In this document: one piece after another, positions 22,641 through 34,004 of the stretch
Numbering within the stretch: the first letter of the stretch is position 1
Layout: each line of letters opens with the position of its first letter
From: Gremmenia infestans
Taxonomy: Eukaryota; Ascomycota; Leotiomycetes; Helotiales; Hamatocanthoscyphaceae
NCBI GenBank assembly: GCA_032629725.1
Contig: JAFEVB010000032.1
Location: forward strand, 744,001-808,000
Length of the DNA: 64,000 nucleotides
Direction: 5' to 3'
Notes under the pieces: generated by a model
The model's input: the letters and a program-made list of their open reading frames with translations, nothing else
What the model was told of the DNA's origin: nothing
Databases searched by the model: none
Made by a program: the position numbers and the translations under genes

Positions 22641-24855
22641 ATGTCCACTCGGCAACTACGAAAACTACAACAACAGCGCGAGCTCGAGCAAGCCCAGCTA
22701 CAAGCCGCACAAGAAGAGGAGTCCGAAGATGAGCCAGTCCTACCTACGAAATCAAAACCTAGTCTATTCGCGAATTTAGCTGCACTCGAAGATGCCGAGG
22801 ACGATGAAGATGAGGCTGCGGATGAAGAGCCACCGGCAGAATTGAGTGAAGCAGAGCCAACCCCACTATCCGCCTCAAAAAAGCCGAAGAAGTCTAAAAA
22901 GAAGAAGAAATCAAAGGGCAAAGCAAAGGAGAAAGGCGCAGAATCCCAGACTCCCCAGAAACCCGAGGATGGGGTGGACGAGATCGACGCGGCGTTACGA
23001 GAGTTGAACCTGAAGAAGACTGCTCCAACAACAGACTCTCAAGCCCTCCCAACTGATCCTGAATACGAGAAAATATGTACTTTGCTGGGAGTCAATACTC
23101 AGCACCTGAAGGTTGCGAATGAGATGAGAGCTCTGTTTGGGAAGGCAGCTATAGAAATACATGATGATCCTGGTGGGCCGACCGGAAGAGGGGCACGAAG
23201 GAGGCAAAGAGCGGCTCAGAACCAACAAGTCGATTTGGAGACTGCGCTCAAAGGGCATCATCTTCCTGGAAAGGGACTCCCGGAGCTTACGTTACGGCGC
23301 AACAATTTCATTCAAGGCAAAGATGATTGGCCAAAGGCACCTACGGGGGGCCTTACAATGGAAGTGATTGATGATCCCGGAGATGGGAGTGATGGGTCTG
23401 TTGAGTTTACATATTCCCATAACACGGCATACCAAGCTGTACAACAGACTTTCTCTGCCTTTGTTGAAATGGGAGATCCGCAGAACCTCATCGGGCTTTT
23501 GGTTCGAAATCGTAAGTCACATCCTCATTCTAGGGTCTCTATACTAATATCTACTAGCATACCACATATCCCTCCTCCTTCAGGTTAGCAAAATAGCTAA
23601 AGATCAAGGAGACCATGCGTTATCCTCAGACTTGATCGAACGAGCTCTATTTACATTTGGTCGTGCCTCGTTAACCCAATTCAACAACAAAATAACGAAA
23701 GGCTATTCCCGCCTCGACTTCTTGAGACCCGAAAACAGAGAACTCTGGCTTGCAGGATACCAATACATCAAAAGCCTAATCATGAAAGGCACCTATCGAA
23801 CAGCCCTCGAATGGGCAAAACTCCTCCTTAGTCTCGACCCCGAAGACGACCCCTACTGCATGCGCTTCATGGTCCACCACCTCGCCCTCCGAGCCCATGA
23901 ATTCACCTGGCTCCTAGACCTTTTCGAAGGCCAGCTCTTTTCCCAATGGAGAGGATCGGATGAAAATGGCGATCCTCCCCCACATTCTGCAATCCTGCAC
24001 TTCATGCCCTCCTTAGCTTTCGCAGCCTTGCGGTTGCGAGACGGTGTCAAGAGCAGGAAACTCCTTACAGAATCCATGCAAAAAGTCCCCTGGCTCTTCG
24101 TCCGCCTCTTCAAAGAGTTGAATCTCGACGCTCCATCCTCAATCTGGGGCATCGAGCCACGCACCGATGCCGAGACGCTGTTTACAGAGATGTACGTCCT
24201 ACAAACCAAAGATCTCTGGAACGCGCCCGAAGCTGTTTCTCTCCTCATGGAAGTCGCGCACACGATTCCGAAAGTCAACATCGGCACGATTCCGCAGGTC
24301 AATAATTCAGAAATGACTCTTGATGTAGTCCGCTTTGTATACCTAGAAAACGTACCCGCATTGATGGCGCTAGTGCCGTCTAGCTTGCTTCATAAGAGCA
24401 ATAACTCGGATTCTGATCCTATACCACCGGAACAGAGTATATATTCCTACGAAGCACAACGCAAAGCATTGGAGATGCCAACGCTTCCTGGTATTGGACA
24501 TGATTTCATGGACCCTCTTGAAGCCATCGCGCGGCTTCTGCCAGGGCTCAGAGGCGCTGCCGTAGATGACGATGTTGATCGTGAGAGGTTGAGACTAGGG
24601 TTAGAGGAGGCTATTCTTAACGAGGGCCCGGAAGAATTGGATGAAGATGGGTTTGGGAGAAATGGAGGGGTGGCCACGGAGGCCTTCGAAAGACCGATAC
24701 CGATTGGGCTGGCTAGGAGGGTGATGAATATGTTTTGGCCGGGTGGGGGTGGGGGTGGAGATGGAGGGTGGTCTGATGGCGAGGAGCCTGAGGAGGATGT
24801 TGATACGGATACTGATGATGATATGCCGGAATTGGTAGAGGACCCGGATACGTAG
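22641..24855 (+). CDS. TCF25/Nulp1/Rqc1-family protein (ribosome quality control)
   Basis: Exons 22641-23511 and 23558-24855 join in phase to a 722-aa protein. The N-terminus (residues 1-110) is highly charged: MSTRQLRKLQQQRELEQ, acidic runs, then a Lys-rich block near residues 80-95. This layout is typical of TCF25/Rqc1. The central and C-terminal part is the TCF25 domain, with helical repeat sequence such as RPENRELWLAGYQYIKSLI, GTYRTALEWAKLLLSLDPED and FMVHHLALRAHEFTWLLDLF. Yeast Rqc1 works with Ltn1 and Rqc2 on stalled 60S subunits. The extreme C-terminus is Gly-rich then very acidic. Codon use shifts from C-rich in the middle to G-rich and C-poor after about 24550. Confidence 0.88.
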
Positions 24856-25487
24856 TACGTATGCTTGCCGTGTAATAAAAACGAATTCGAATTTATTCAT
24901 CCATCCTCCATTGCCCTTTTGCCCTCACCTTTCTCTAGTATGAGTTATGTCTTGTCACGTTTCAGAGCAACTTTTTTCATGTTCAACAGCATTTCTATAA
25001 TTCATCTAGTGAAGAGCATGCCAAGTGAAGCGTTCTGGGAGTACGACGTCTACAAGCAGATCTGACCTAGCATGCTGACTAGCGTGCCCGTGTCTCATTC
25101 GCCAGCTCGCAAACTTTGAGATCTGATTGGTTGGAGCTCTACACCAGTAGCCTGAAATCCTACCTTAGGTATATAGATGACCATCCCGGTTGGTCGACTC
25201 GCAATTTGCCTTCACTGATTTGTTGCAAGTGAAAGTAAATAGATAGATTGGGGATAGATACGTACGAGCTCAGCTGGGACAGTCTGATGCGTGATAATCA
25301 CGGCTAGATAAGTTGAACGGAAATACTTCATGAAGCCTTAAGTCCTGTATAAAGGGTCCTCAAGTTCTTCTTTTCTAAGTCCTCCCAGCTACAATAACCA
25401 AACTGAGTATCGTTACTGTCTAGGCGCCTTTTTTCTATCAGCCTTACTGTTCGTTCGGCCCATTCATACTGTTTCGGCAACTTCACC
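24856..25487. other. Intergenic, likely 3' end of TCF25-family gene and SDR promoter
   Basis: A 0.63-kb gap between two genes on the same strand. Nothing beyond ordinary non-coding sequence is seen. Confidence 0.5.
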
Positions 25488-26405
25488 ATGGTCAAAAGTG
25501 TTTCCTTCAATCCAGTCAAGGATATCCCTTCCCTGGCAGGCAAAGTCATTTTCATCACGGGTGGAAATTTGGGTCTTGGTAAACAAACGGCTTTGGACCT
25601 CGCCAAACACAACCCATCCGAGCTATGGATCGCAGCCCGTAGTGCAGAAACGGGCAACGCCGCAGTCAAGGAAATCGAAAAGGGCTCACCAGGAGTCTCT
25701 GTCCAATTCGTGCGCCTCGATCTGTCTTCATTCTCGTCAGTCAAAGAGACAGCTAGGATCTTTCTGAGCTCAGCGTCCCGCCTCGATCTCTACTACATGA
25801 ACGCAGGCATCATGGGCGGTCCGCACGTCACCACCGAGGATGGATACGAGAGGCAGTTTGGCACTAACCACATGGGCCACGCCCTTCTGTTCAAGCTTCT
25901 CAAGCCCCTAATGCTCAAGACAGCCTTGCTTCCAGACGCGGATGTGCGAACCGTAAGTCTCAGCTCGGCTGGACACCGGTATGGGAAGAAAGAGTTGTTG
26001 TTCGACAGCATGAAGGGGCCTGCCGAGGACGTGTCACCTATAGACAAGTACTGCCACAGCAAGCTGGCGAATCTCATTTATGCGCGTGCGTTGGCGAAGT
26101 ACGTCCCCGAGATCACATCGGTGTCGGTATACCCGGGGGATATCAGGACAGGATTGTTCACGGCTAACGGTGGAAGTTGGATGATTACTCTGATACGGAC
26201 TGTTGTTCTTCCATTGACGTCGGTGTCGGTGGAAGACGGCACCAAGAACCAACTCTGGGCTGGTACGGCGAAGGATGTCGTGAATGGAGAGTACTATGAG
26301 CCTGTTGGGATCGCTGGAAAGGGAAGTCCTCAGGCGTACGACGATGAGTCGGCAAAGAAGATGTGGGAGTGGACGGAGAAGGAACTGGAAGGTCATGATA
26401 TTTGA
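25488..26405 (+). CDS. Short-chain dehydrogenase/reductase
   Basis: Single-exon 305-aa classical SDR, NAD(P)-dependent oxidoreductase. The cofactor-binding motif is TGGNLGLG (residues 24-31), and the NAG motif of strand 4 is present (YYMNAGIMGG). The catalytic pair is Y188 and K192 (YCHSK), with the upstream serine in SLSSAGH. Charged residues after the second strand (AARSAET) suggest NADP(H). The sequence resembles the WW-domain-oxidoreductase / retinol-dehydrogenase-like fungal SDR group, often found in secondary-metabolite clusters. The 3' end is 90 bp from the 3' end of a Zn2Cys6 regulator on the opposite strand, and decayed NRPS-like and PKS genes lie 3 kb beyond. This suggests a tailoring role in a lost pathway; that is inference, and the substrate is unknown. 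Confidence 0.88.
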   Translation: MVKSVSFNPVKDIPSLAGKVIFITGGNLGLGKQTALDLAKHNPSELWIAARSAETGNAAVKEIEKGSPGVSVQFVRLDLSSFSSVKETARIFLSSASRLDLYYMNAGIMGGPHVTTEDGYERQFGTNHMGHALLFKLLKPLMLKTALLPDADVRTVSLSSAGHRYGKKELLFDSMKGPAEDVSPIDKYCHSKLANLIYARALAKYVPEITSVSVYPGDIRTGLFTANGGSWMITLIRTVVLPLTSVSVEDGTKNQLWAGTAKDVVNGEYYEPVGIAGKGSPQAYDDESAKKMWEWTEKELEGHDI

Positions 26406-26495
26406 TAGTGTTTGCAGTGTGTAGACCTGTTTCTGTTGTATCTTCTCCTTGTATTTGTGGTGGGAGACGGGCCGGAGATGACATAGATCCAACTA

Positions 26496-28179
26496 TTAAT
26501 TCATTTCCCACACATCAAATTCTGCTGAAATAATTTCCCAGTTGCCGTCGCTTCCTTGTCGCCTGCAAATGAGCTTGACTTTCTCCGCGGGATCATCGGG
26601 CAGCATTACTTTGACTTCGTTCACACGGTACTGCTCTGGAAGTGCCGGACGTGACATAGCTTCAGCCCTAGGTGACTCGCAAATCGAAAAGTCGTCATCA
26701 ATCTGAAAATCCTTGTAGAAGTCCACTTCCTCAATCTCTATTACTTCCCGTATAATGCATCCTGCAAGTCTTGAATCCCAAATTCCTTCTTTGTGAAACT
26801 TTGAGCTTATCAGTTTGAGCGCGTGCACCCTAATGTGGTGAACGCGACATTTTAGAGCTGTAAAGTAGAGTGGTGGGATCCAGCCTATATCAGCTATAGA
26901 ACTGAATGGCGGTGCACCATGACCATGGATCGCATCACTTATAGTAGTTGAAAAGAGAGCATTCTGTATGTCGACTGCTTGTGCTATTAGAGAGGCAAAA
27001 TCGCCTGTAAAGTCCTCAAAGATGCATTCTCGCGCTGTCTCGAGACAAGTCTCGACCATGATACCTGCCATCGTGTGGTAGATAGACAGGAATCTGTAGG
27101 AGAAGGCAGCTATTGTATCCGTATGGACTCGAAGGTCATCTATCGACGCCGTGAGTATTCTGAACCAGGACCCAAGTTGCGCTCGAATATGTGACTGTGC
27201 GTTAAGTAGCTCGTGGAAGGGCGGATCTTCCTGAAATGTTGCCGCTTGCCGCCGAAGCTCGGTGAGATGAAAGATCTCCTTCAATAAACAGTCCAACTTT
27301 TGTCTTGCTTGGGTCATGGTATGGAACTTGGTGGTCGAAGTGTCAATAAGCAAGCCCCGTGGAATGCTATAAATATGCTCGGTATTTAGTCCAAGCATTT
27401 GTACCTGGAGCTGCAGCCTGGCAAACATTTCGATGATACAGTAGTCGATAGGGTAGCATGAGGGCCACAAAATAGATGTATAATGATTCACGAGCTTCAG
27501 GCCGTAATGAAGGTGAATGTTGCCTGTCTTGTAATGGCCGTGGAGAAATTCCAAAGACACGAATACCAGGCAAGCAATCAGAGTAGTCCGCAATGATTCC
27601 TTAATCTGGGCCGAGAAACAAGGTTTAAGGCCACCAATAGCTTTGCTATATTGTCGCAGCGCAAACTGTTCCTGCTCATCAAGGATGTCATATCTCCTTT
27701 GTGGTCTGTCGCTTTCAAAAACATCTCTCTTGTGAACGGCGCTCAACGCTAGAATGGCGTGAAACACCGCCGGCTCGTTGGAGCTTGCCTGCAGCACCAG
27801 TGTGCCCCAGAATTCTGAACCGAAGATACCAGGGAGTTTCACAACGCTCCGTCGAAGGAACCATTCGAGGTAGCCCTGCTCCTCCGGTGTGATGTTTGGC
27901 ACACCCACAGAGGCCGGTATGGGATGCCGCGAGGGTATAGGCCGGGCCAAATTGTTGAAACCAATGGTACGATCACAGTAGGTGTTGCCACCTCCACCCC
28001 AGATGCCGTAGCCATCGCAGATGCGACCTGTAGAAATGCACCGGTCACATGCGGGCTGACCCTGATCGCATTTAACCTTCCGAACTCTACGCACGTTGAG
28101 CAGGCATAATCGGTAGACTTTCTCTTTCTCAAGAGACTTACTTGCAAGTCCTGCATGGCTGAGGTTTCTTCCGTATCAT
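26496..28179 (-). CDS. Zn2Cys6 transcription factor
   Basis: Exons 28179-28142 and 28086-26496 give 542 aa. The start is hidden in a 38-nt first exon; joining it restores a perfect binuclear zinc cluster, C9-x2-C12-x6-C19-x6-C26-x2-C29-x6-C36 (PCRTCKVRKVKC then ACDRC). Without that exon the first two cysteines are missing. The rest is a fungal-specific regulatory region with the typical hydrophobic helices: FWGTLVLQASSNEPAVFHAI, LALSAVHKRD, LRTTLIACLVFVSLEFLHGH. It has the length and texture of regulators paired with secondary-metabolite genes. It is convergent with the SDR and adjacent to the NRPS-like relic. It may have controlled the lost pathway or simply flanks it. Confidence 0.88.
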
Positions 28180-29038
28180 AATACTCGTTGACGATTTCAG
28201 AAAGGAGCTGAGAAAATTAATGGCGGATGTCCCGTCTCTGAAGAGAATGTTGCGAAGCGGTGCTAGAGCGAAAGTATTGATCTTCATATTATATAGTCAG
28301 CCATCTGGAAATGTAACTTCAGTGTGTCCATTACTTTTCTATTCTCCAACTGAGGACTCAGTGTTCTATTTCACTGGTTGTGAAGAGATATCACACTCTG
28401 TACTCTTTCCTCTTCATTTATATTTTCGAGAATCCGACACTGCTATCTACGCCTATTGAGAAAACGGCTTGAGTCGCATTGCGATAGCAATCATCAGGTA
28501 AAGTAACAGTCGGAAGAGGAGACGAAAGATAGTCGGTGGTCGTTTCCTCGGGAGATATGAGGGGCAACAGTATCGGGGTTTCCGGGATTTCCGTCCCCTG
28601 TAACCAAGAGTCTCGTGACTCTTCTCGCTAAGGCCCCTGAAGATCGCATACCCAAATTTCCCCCGAAAACTTTCGCTTTTATTTTAAGTACTCGTATCTT
28701 TTTAACTTACTCCCGACTAAAGCCGCGATCGGGATTTGAAACACTATTAGGTCAACTTCGAAGTTGCCATTGAATCTGGGGAAATATGTGGTGAAGCGGA
28801 AAGACGTTTTTAGCTATGTTATACTGGCTGCGATAGGAAGATGTCGTTTAAGGGCGGAGTACCAGAAGACTGAAATACGAGCAATTGCTCTCGAGGAGCG
28901 GTATTGTAATCATAAGGTGTATGCCACATTGATTATGCAAACTACAATGTACCTAGGTTGTCCTCGTGCAATTTACTCAAGTGAAGCTACCCAATTTCTC
29001 GTCCAACCCGCGATCCATTTCACATGTATCGGTTCCAA
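28180..29038. other. Intergenic upstream of the Zn2Cys6 gene
   Basis: Contains the promoter of the minus-strand regulator. Plus-strand frames at 28220-28459 and 28764-29129 lack recognisable motifs; the latter overlaps the end of the NRPS-like relic on the other strand. No gene is supported. Confidence 0.45.
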
Positions 29039-31343
29039 TTATTTGAATGAATCACTAGCCTCTGAGGGTTTGGAAACATCAAACGAACAGCTTCGAACTG
29101 ATTCGTCTGAAGCTAACAGGGTCTCGTAAAAACCGAGGAGTTTAATCCCAGGGTTCTGATAAACCATATCGGCACTCACATCAGCAGTAGCGGTAATTTG
29201 GAGAAGATTGATCCATTCTGGAAGAGGGATGATATTGACATCTCTGGCTGCGGTTTCGAGGCCAACGAATTCTGCATCCTCCAAAGTACTTTTGATCGTA
29301 GGTAGAAGGCTATCCCATGTGACTAGTCGAGGTTTGACCAGGTGATAAACACCTATGTTTTGACAAAGCCCAAAAGTGAGTTCAATCAGAATTCTGGCAA
29401 ACTGGTCAATTGGTACCCAAGTGATATTACTCATTACACTAGATGAATTCGATCCCCTGGGACCAAGCGCATCTGGCAGGGCGTGGATGTAGCGAGAACT
29501 CAAAACCAGGCTTGGAAGCCATTTCGGTTCCAGCCGCGAGGATTGCTCGCTGTGCCCGAGATTTGACCAACACGAACAGCTCCGGTTGTCACTTGGAGGT
29601 TCTTAGCAGCATAGTTGAGCATTTCCTCTACAACATACTTGCTTTCCCCATAGCCCACATTTGCTGGAGAAGAGTCGTCTGACATCGCAGCCTCTGGTAT
29701 CACAAGCTCGGTACCTGGGGCATTGCGGTAGTTGATTGCCGAACTTATTGATCAGAGGAACAGAAATACCGGCGAGAGCTCAGCGTGTACTGAAAAAGAT
29801 ATCAAACTGAAGACCCCATCCAAACTTGGCTGGAAAGACTGTAGAGTCTGATTGGAATTGACCGACCAAGCATTGTGGATTATGTGTGTTGTTGTGGATA
29901 GAAGTTTTTCATAAACTGACTCATCCACCCCAAACTTCGGCATTTAAAGGTCGCATGTTGAAAATGTGACACGCGAGGGTGGGAAGTCCCCTGGAAGTTT
30001 CCGCTCTTCGTTTCGTGCTTCCTGCACCGATTTGGAATCCTGCGATCGATTGAGGCAATATACGTGCGCCACTCTTTCCTCATGTAGTAAACGCTGGAGG
30101 ATAAATGACCCGAGTGCTCCTGTAGAGCCAGTGAGAACAACGACAAGGGGCGCAGACACCTGTTCGCGTCTTTGCTCAGTTTTGCTTGTGACTAACGAGT
30201 CTATTCGTCTTTCGTACTTGGATCGCATTTCAGATAGTGATTTTTGCCGAGATTCTTGTAGATTGACCTCTGTATCATCTAGTTTGGTGAGGCCGTTGCC
30301 GAGCGCTTCTGCCAGTGCTTTACTTGTCGGATTGGTGTAGACTGTGCTGGGAGAAAGTGACTCCTTTGCAAATCGGAGCTTCAGCTTTTGAACTAGTCGA
30401 ATAACTTGTAAAGAGTCCATCCCCAACGAGAAGAAATCATCGTTGTTCTCCAGGGAATTCCATCTAGTGATATCCTTGACAAGATAAAGGACAGTGCGAG
30501 TGACCACCTCATGATCATTCAAGTCAACAATAATGCTGGATACATCTTTATCGCCTGCTGAGTAAAGATCATCCAGTTTATTTTGGTATGCAGTCACGCT
30601 TGCTTGCCGCATAACAGTTCCTTTTCCAGCGTGGACCATTGGCAGACCAGAATCCGTCAACAATATTTTTGATTTTGAGACTCTGGCGTGGGTAGGACAT
30701 TGAGTATTTGCACTCTGAACGACGTTCCAAATCCTCTCTATGACCTCCTTCTGTTCTTATAGATTAAGAGGCTTTGGATCAAGCGGCTCCACTAGTAGAG
30801 ATGCTTCAAATCGTTGCTGTCCTGTTACCGGAGCAGATCTGACCTCTGGATGGCTCGCCACTTCCTGCTCAAACGAGATGGGATTGGTCTTTTCTCCATT
30901 AATAAACACAATAACATCGTCTATCCTACTTTGGTGTCTCCAGAAATTCGGCTTGGTATCGTGAGCGGTGAATAGATCTGTATATAGTTCCAATCTTTCG
31001 AGGTCTGATCTTCTTTGGAACTCAAAAGCGGAGAGACGGAGCATTCGCTAGATCCTAGTGGTTGAAGCACCGGTACCTTTTCACACACCAGGTCGCCCGC
31101 AACTTGTGGTAGACTTCCACCGACATAGTAAAGATACTTGAGTTTTGACGCAACAAGTTCCAGTGAAACAGGATCCTTACTCAAATCATCGATCACAACT
31201 GGTGGTAAAAACCCCCAGTCGAAATCACCATGATTAACGGCCCCAATAAACGATTTTATGGTTGGAAGTCCACTGGGCAATGGGTATACGGGGATGCAGC
31301 TAAAGAATGCCGGGATAATAAGAGAAAAGCCTATCCCAGCCAT
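29039..31343 (-). pseudogene. Broken NRPS-like A-T-R enzyme (adenylate-forming reductase), 5'-truncated
   Basis: Reading from 31343 down, the sequence shows the second half of an adenylation domain (MAGIGFSLIIPAFFSC, LYYVGGSLPQ, VLQPLGSSE, SRIDDVIVFINGEKTNP), a carrier domain with an intact pantetheine-serine motif (FFSLGMDSLQVIRL), and a thioester-reductase domain with TGSTGALGS and YGESK. That is the A-T-R order of fungal NRPS-like reductases. The first ~250 residues of the A domain are absent. Breaks are a frame change near 31045, TAA at 30759-30757, TAA at 29946-29944, TGA at 29754-29752 and a one-base frame change near 29520. Stops 1 and 2 sit in otherwise coding-like flanks. It cannot make a full product as written. 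Confidence 0.85.
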
Positions 31344-31383
31344 CTATTGGTTGTATTAATGAAATACCTCCGAGGTCAAAACT

Positions 31384-31811
31384 ATGAACATGAGTTCACG
31401 TGAAACGATGCAAGGGAACCCACGATCCTCGATTTTAAAGAAGACGGACCTAAACAGCCTGACGGATGATCAAAGAGGAGAAGGTGGAGATTCTTCTGGG
31501 GAAGTTGACGCTTTATCTCAACTAGCTCACTGTGGTTCTTTGCAAGAAGCATCGAATTTGATCAGCATTGCTTTGTGCGCACGACTTGCAAAAGAATTGG
31601 AGACAAGAACATCGATAGCGGGAAACCACTGCACACTTATGGAGTTAGTTCACTTATGGCTGTCGATTTCCGGACTTGGATATTGATACACATCAAAGCA
31701 GAAATCAGCTTATTTGACGTACTAAGTGGCGGTAGTATTGAGAGTCTGGCTACAAAAATCGCTACAACGTCAAAGTTGGTTCCAGCAGGGATTCATAGGA
31801 AAGGAGATTAG
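31384..31811 (+). pseudogene. C-terminal linker and ACP of a highly reducing PKS, 5'-truncated, frameshifted
   Basis: The plus strand reads the KR-to-ACP linker (LSQLAHCGSLQEASNLISIA then LCARLAKELETRT). After a frame change near 31610 it continues as IDSGKPLHTYGVSSLMAVDF, the phosphopantetheine region of an HR-PKS carrier domain. It then ends with ISLFDVLSGGSIESLATKIA and a stop. The usual DSL is SSL here, with the acceptor serine kept. Nothing upstream of 31384 reads as PKS, so KS to KR are gone. It is head to head with the NRPS-like relic, with only 40 bp between the two broken 5' ends. Confidence 0.75.
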
Positions 31812-32951
31812 ATGGTAGGAGAGGAAGTTTGAGTATAGAGTTCAACCATTCATTCGGATTTTGGCGTTTAAGGTTATATGGTCTTCGATTTGTCATGGGC
31901 GTCTCTACTAGATTCAGCATATTACTATGATATGATAGCAGTCTTCCTTCCGCTTTAGATATAGGAGTTATACGATTGTTATTAAACCAATCGTGTAGGC
32001 TCGTTTGGTCTGAACAATGGTAGAAGATACTTCGGTGGTTTACTTCCGGTTTTTGTGCGAGCCCCCAAGGTTTCATTTCTCTTTACTGTCATCGCCACGA
32101 CAAGTCAAAAAGAGTGAAGTTGCCAGAGATTGGATTGAGGCCAACCACTGGGTTACACAGGACAAGAGAAAGTATTTCCGAGAGTAACGAACGCCATCGG
32201 TTCTTTTTCTCCCTAGCCATTCAGCTCACTGAAGCTAGTGGCATGCGCCGGATCAAGGCTATCACATACAAGACAGAACAATCCCAAAGGCAGTAGTCCC
32301 GAAACTTTCCAGAAGAACATACCCAATTCAGTAGATCAGATCAAATCGCAAGAAAGAACCGATATCCCATCCCCGGGAAAAACAACGCGACGCAATCAAA
32401 AACAACGCAGCGTAGCAAAAAGCTCAAGCAAGCACATCGCCACACGTGACACGTTCTCCCCCTCTGACAATCCCATCACATAATTCCCGTCCTTCATTCC
32501 GTGCTCCTACTATAACAGCGCCAAATGCGTTCTTCCCTCCCATCTGTGTCGATCGATCCCGAAGAGATGGTGTCGTCCCGGTGTCGTGAGCAAGTTTCAG
32601 GCCTAGCCTCGAAACGGAAGCGACGATGATGAGACGAGAGAAGCTGACCGAGCACGAATTCGTAACACGTTTCTCATACTCATACCTACTACAAATAGCC
32701 TCTTCTCTTTCCGACACGCGCACTTACTTTCTCTCCTCTTTTCTTCTTCTTCTTAAAATAACGAAAACAGACTTTCCATTCCATCTCCTTTTCTAAGTTG
32801 CTACGAAATCACTACTCCAATTCGAATTCCCGCTGACGCTACTCTACTGTATCGCGATAAGAAAATCTACCCCGCCAGGCGCATCATTCTCTCAATCTGA
32901 ATCTCAATCTCACCCTCCCACCAGCAGAACAACAAAACGAATCAGAGCAAC
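31812..32951. other. Intergenic upstream of the HMA-domain gene
   Basis: A 1.1-kb gap with several stop-poor frames but no motif. The segment from about 32700 to 32951 is pyrimidine-rich and probably the promoter and leader of the next gene. Confidence 0.5.
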
Positions 32952-33442
32952 ATGTCCGCAATAATCCAAAGCGAGATGCCAGAAACATTCCATACCGAGG
33001 TGCCCGAAACAACACCGAAGGAGCTGTCCGAGCACACGTACAGATTCGACATTGGCATGAGCTGCAGTGGCTGCTCCGGCGCCGTAAACCGAGTCCTAGG
33101 AAAACTCTCCGGTTTGTCTCTCTCCCCCCCTCTCTCTTCTCCCAGCCGTCATTCACATTCACTCCCACTTCCGTTTTCCAGCCCGACCATATTCACTAAC
33201 GCACTATATCAACAACAGGTGTAAAGAGCTACGACGTAAACCTCGGGGATGAAAAGGCGCTCGTAACAGCTGAGCCAAACCTCGACTACGATACGGTGTA
33301 CGAGAAGATCAAGAAGACGGGCAAGACGGTTTACTCGGGGGAGGCGGACGGGGTTCTGACGATATACAAGGAGCGGACTCCTAAGCCTGCTGCGGCGAAG
33401 ATTGAGAGTGAGAAAGAGCCTGAAATGATTGCTGCTGCTTGA
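32952..33442 (+). CDS. HMA-domain copper chaperone, Atx1-like with extended ends
   Basis: Exons 32952-33111 and 33219-33442 join in phase to 127 aa. The heavy-metal-associated fold is clear: YRFDIGMSCSGCSGAVNRVL with the MxCxxC copper site at M36-C38-C41, then GVKSYDVNLGDEKALV and the C-terminal KKTGKTVYSGEADG. Atx1 delivers Cu(I) from the plasma-membrane importer to the Golgi P-type ATPase; that role is inferred. Compared with the usual ~70-aa Atx1 it has about 28 extra N-terminal residues rich in Glu/Thr/Pro and a ~25-residue Lys/Glu/Ala tail. The intron sits right after the metal-binding helix. The 3' end is G-rich and C-poor. Confidence 0.9.
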
Positions 33443-34004
33443 AGGGGGAAGAATGGAGGGGGTTGTGATGGGGTGATCAATGGGATTGAAGAATGTGGAT
33501 ATGGCGCAGTATGATTGCGATGATACATACAACGGGTTAGTAGATACAATGGGAAACCTTCTGTTAAATTGGTTGGAAGTGATTTAGTACTGAGGAACAA
33601 TTGTATTGGTTCACGTCTTGAATGCGTAACTTTGCGGAGCGCTTGGGATTGCTGGCTACTTATCAGATTCGTGGCATTGCCAAGGGTACAGTTCTATCCA
33701 CACCATGTCCTTTCTCCCTACCAAAGCCTTCCTGTTGCTTTTCCACCAGTTACGCTAAAGACTATAGGTATAGGGATGCAAGCTTGACATACCTTTTGAT
33801 CAGCTTGCTAGGTACTTAGCGAGATTCGACTTATCAAGTGAAAGTCGGTTCCGGAGGATCAAATACTTCATACATAGCAGCGCATCGCTTATCTCGAGAC
33901 TCAAGCTTTGGCTGACAGTCACGGCCAAGTTTCTGCCTATAGGCTGCGAAAGGCCCCTCACCAAGCCTCAAATCCTTGTAGTGTACAATCCAAATGCGAG
34001 ACCA
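33443..34004. other. Intergenic
   Basis: No gene seen. The first 60 bp are G-rich and C-poor like the end of the preceding gene. Confidence 0.5.

Noticed and set aside
25488..31811. A working secondary-metabolite cluster
   Set aside because: Both core genes lack their 5' halves and carry stops and frame changes, so only the SDR and regulator look functional.
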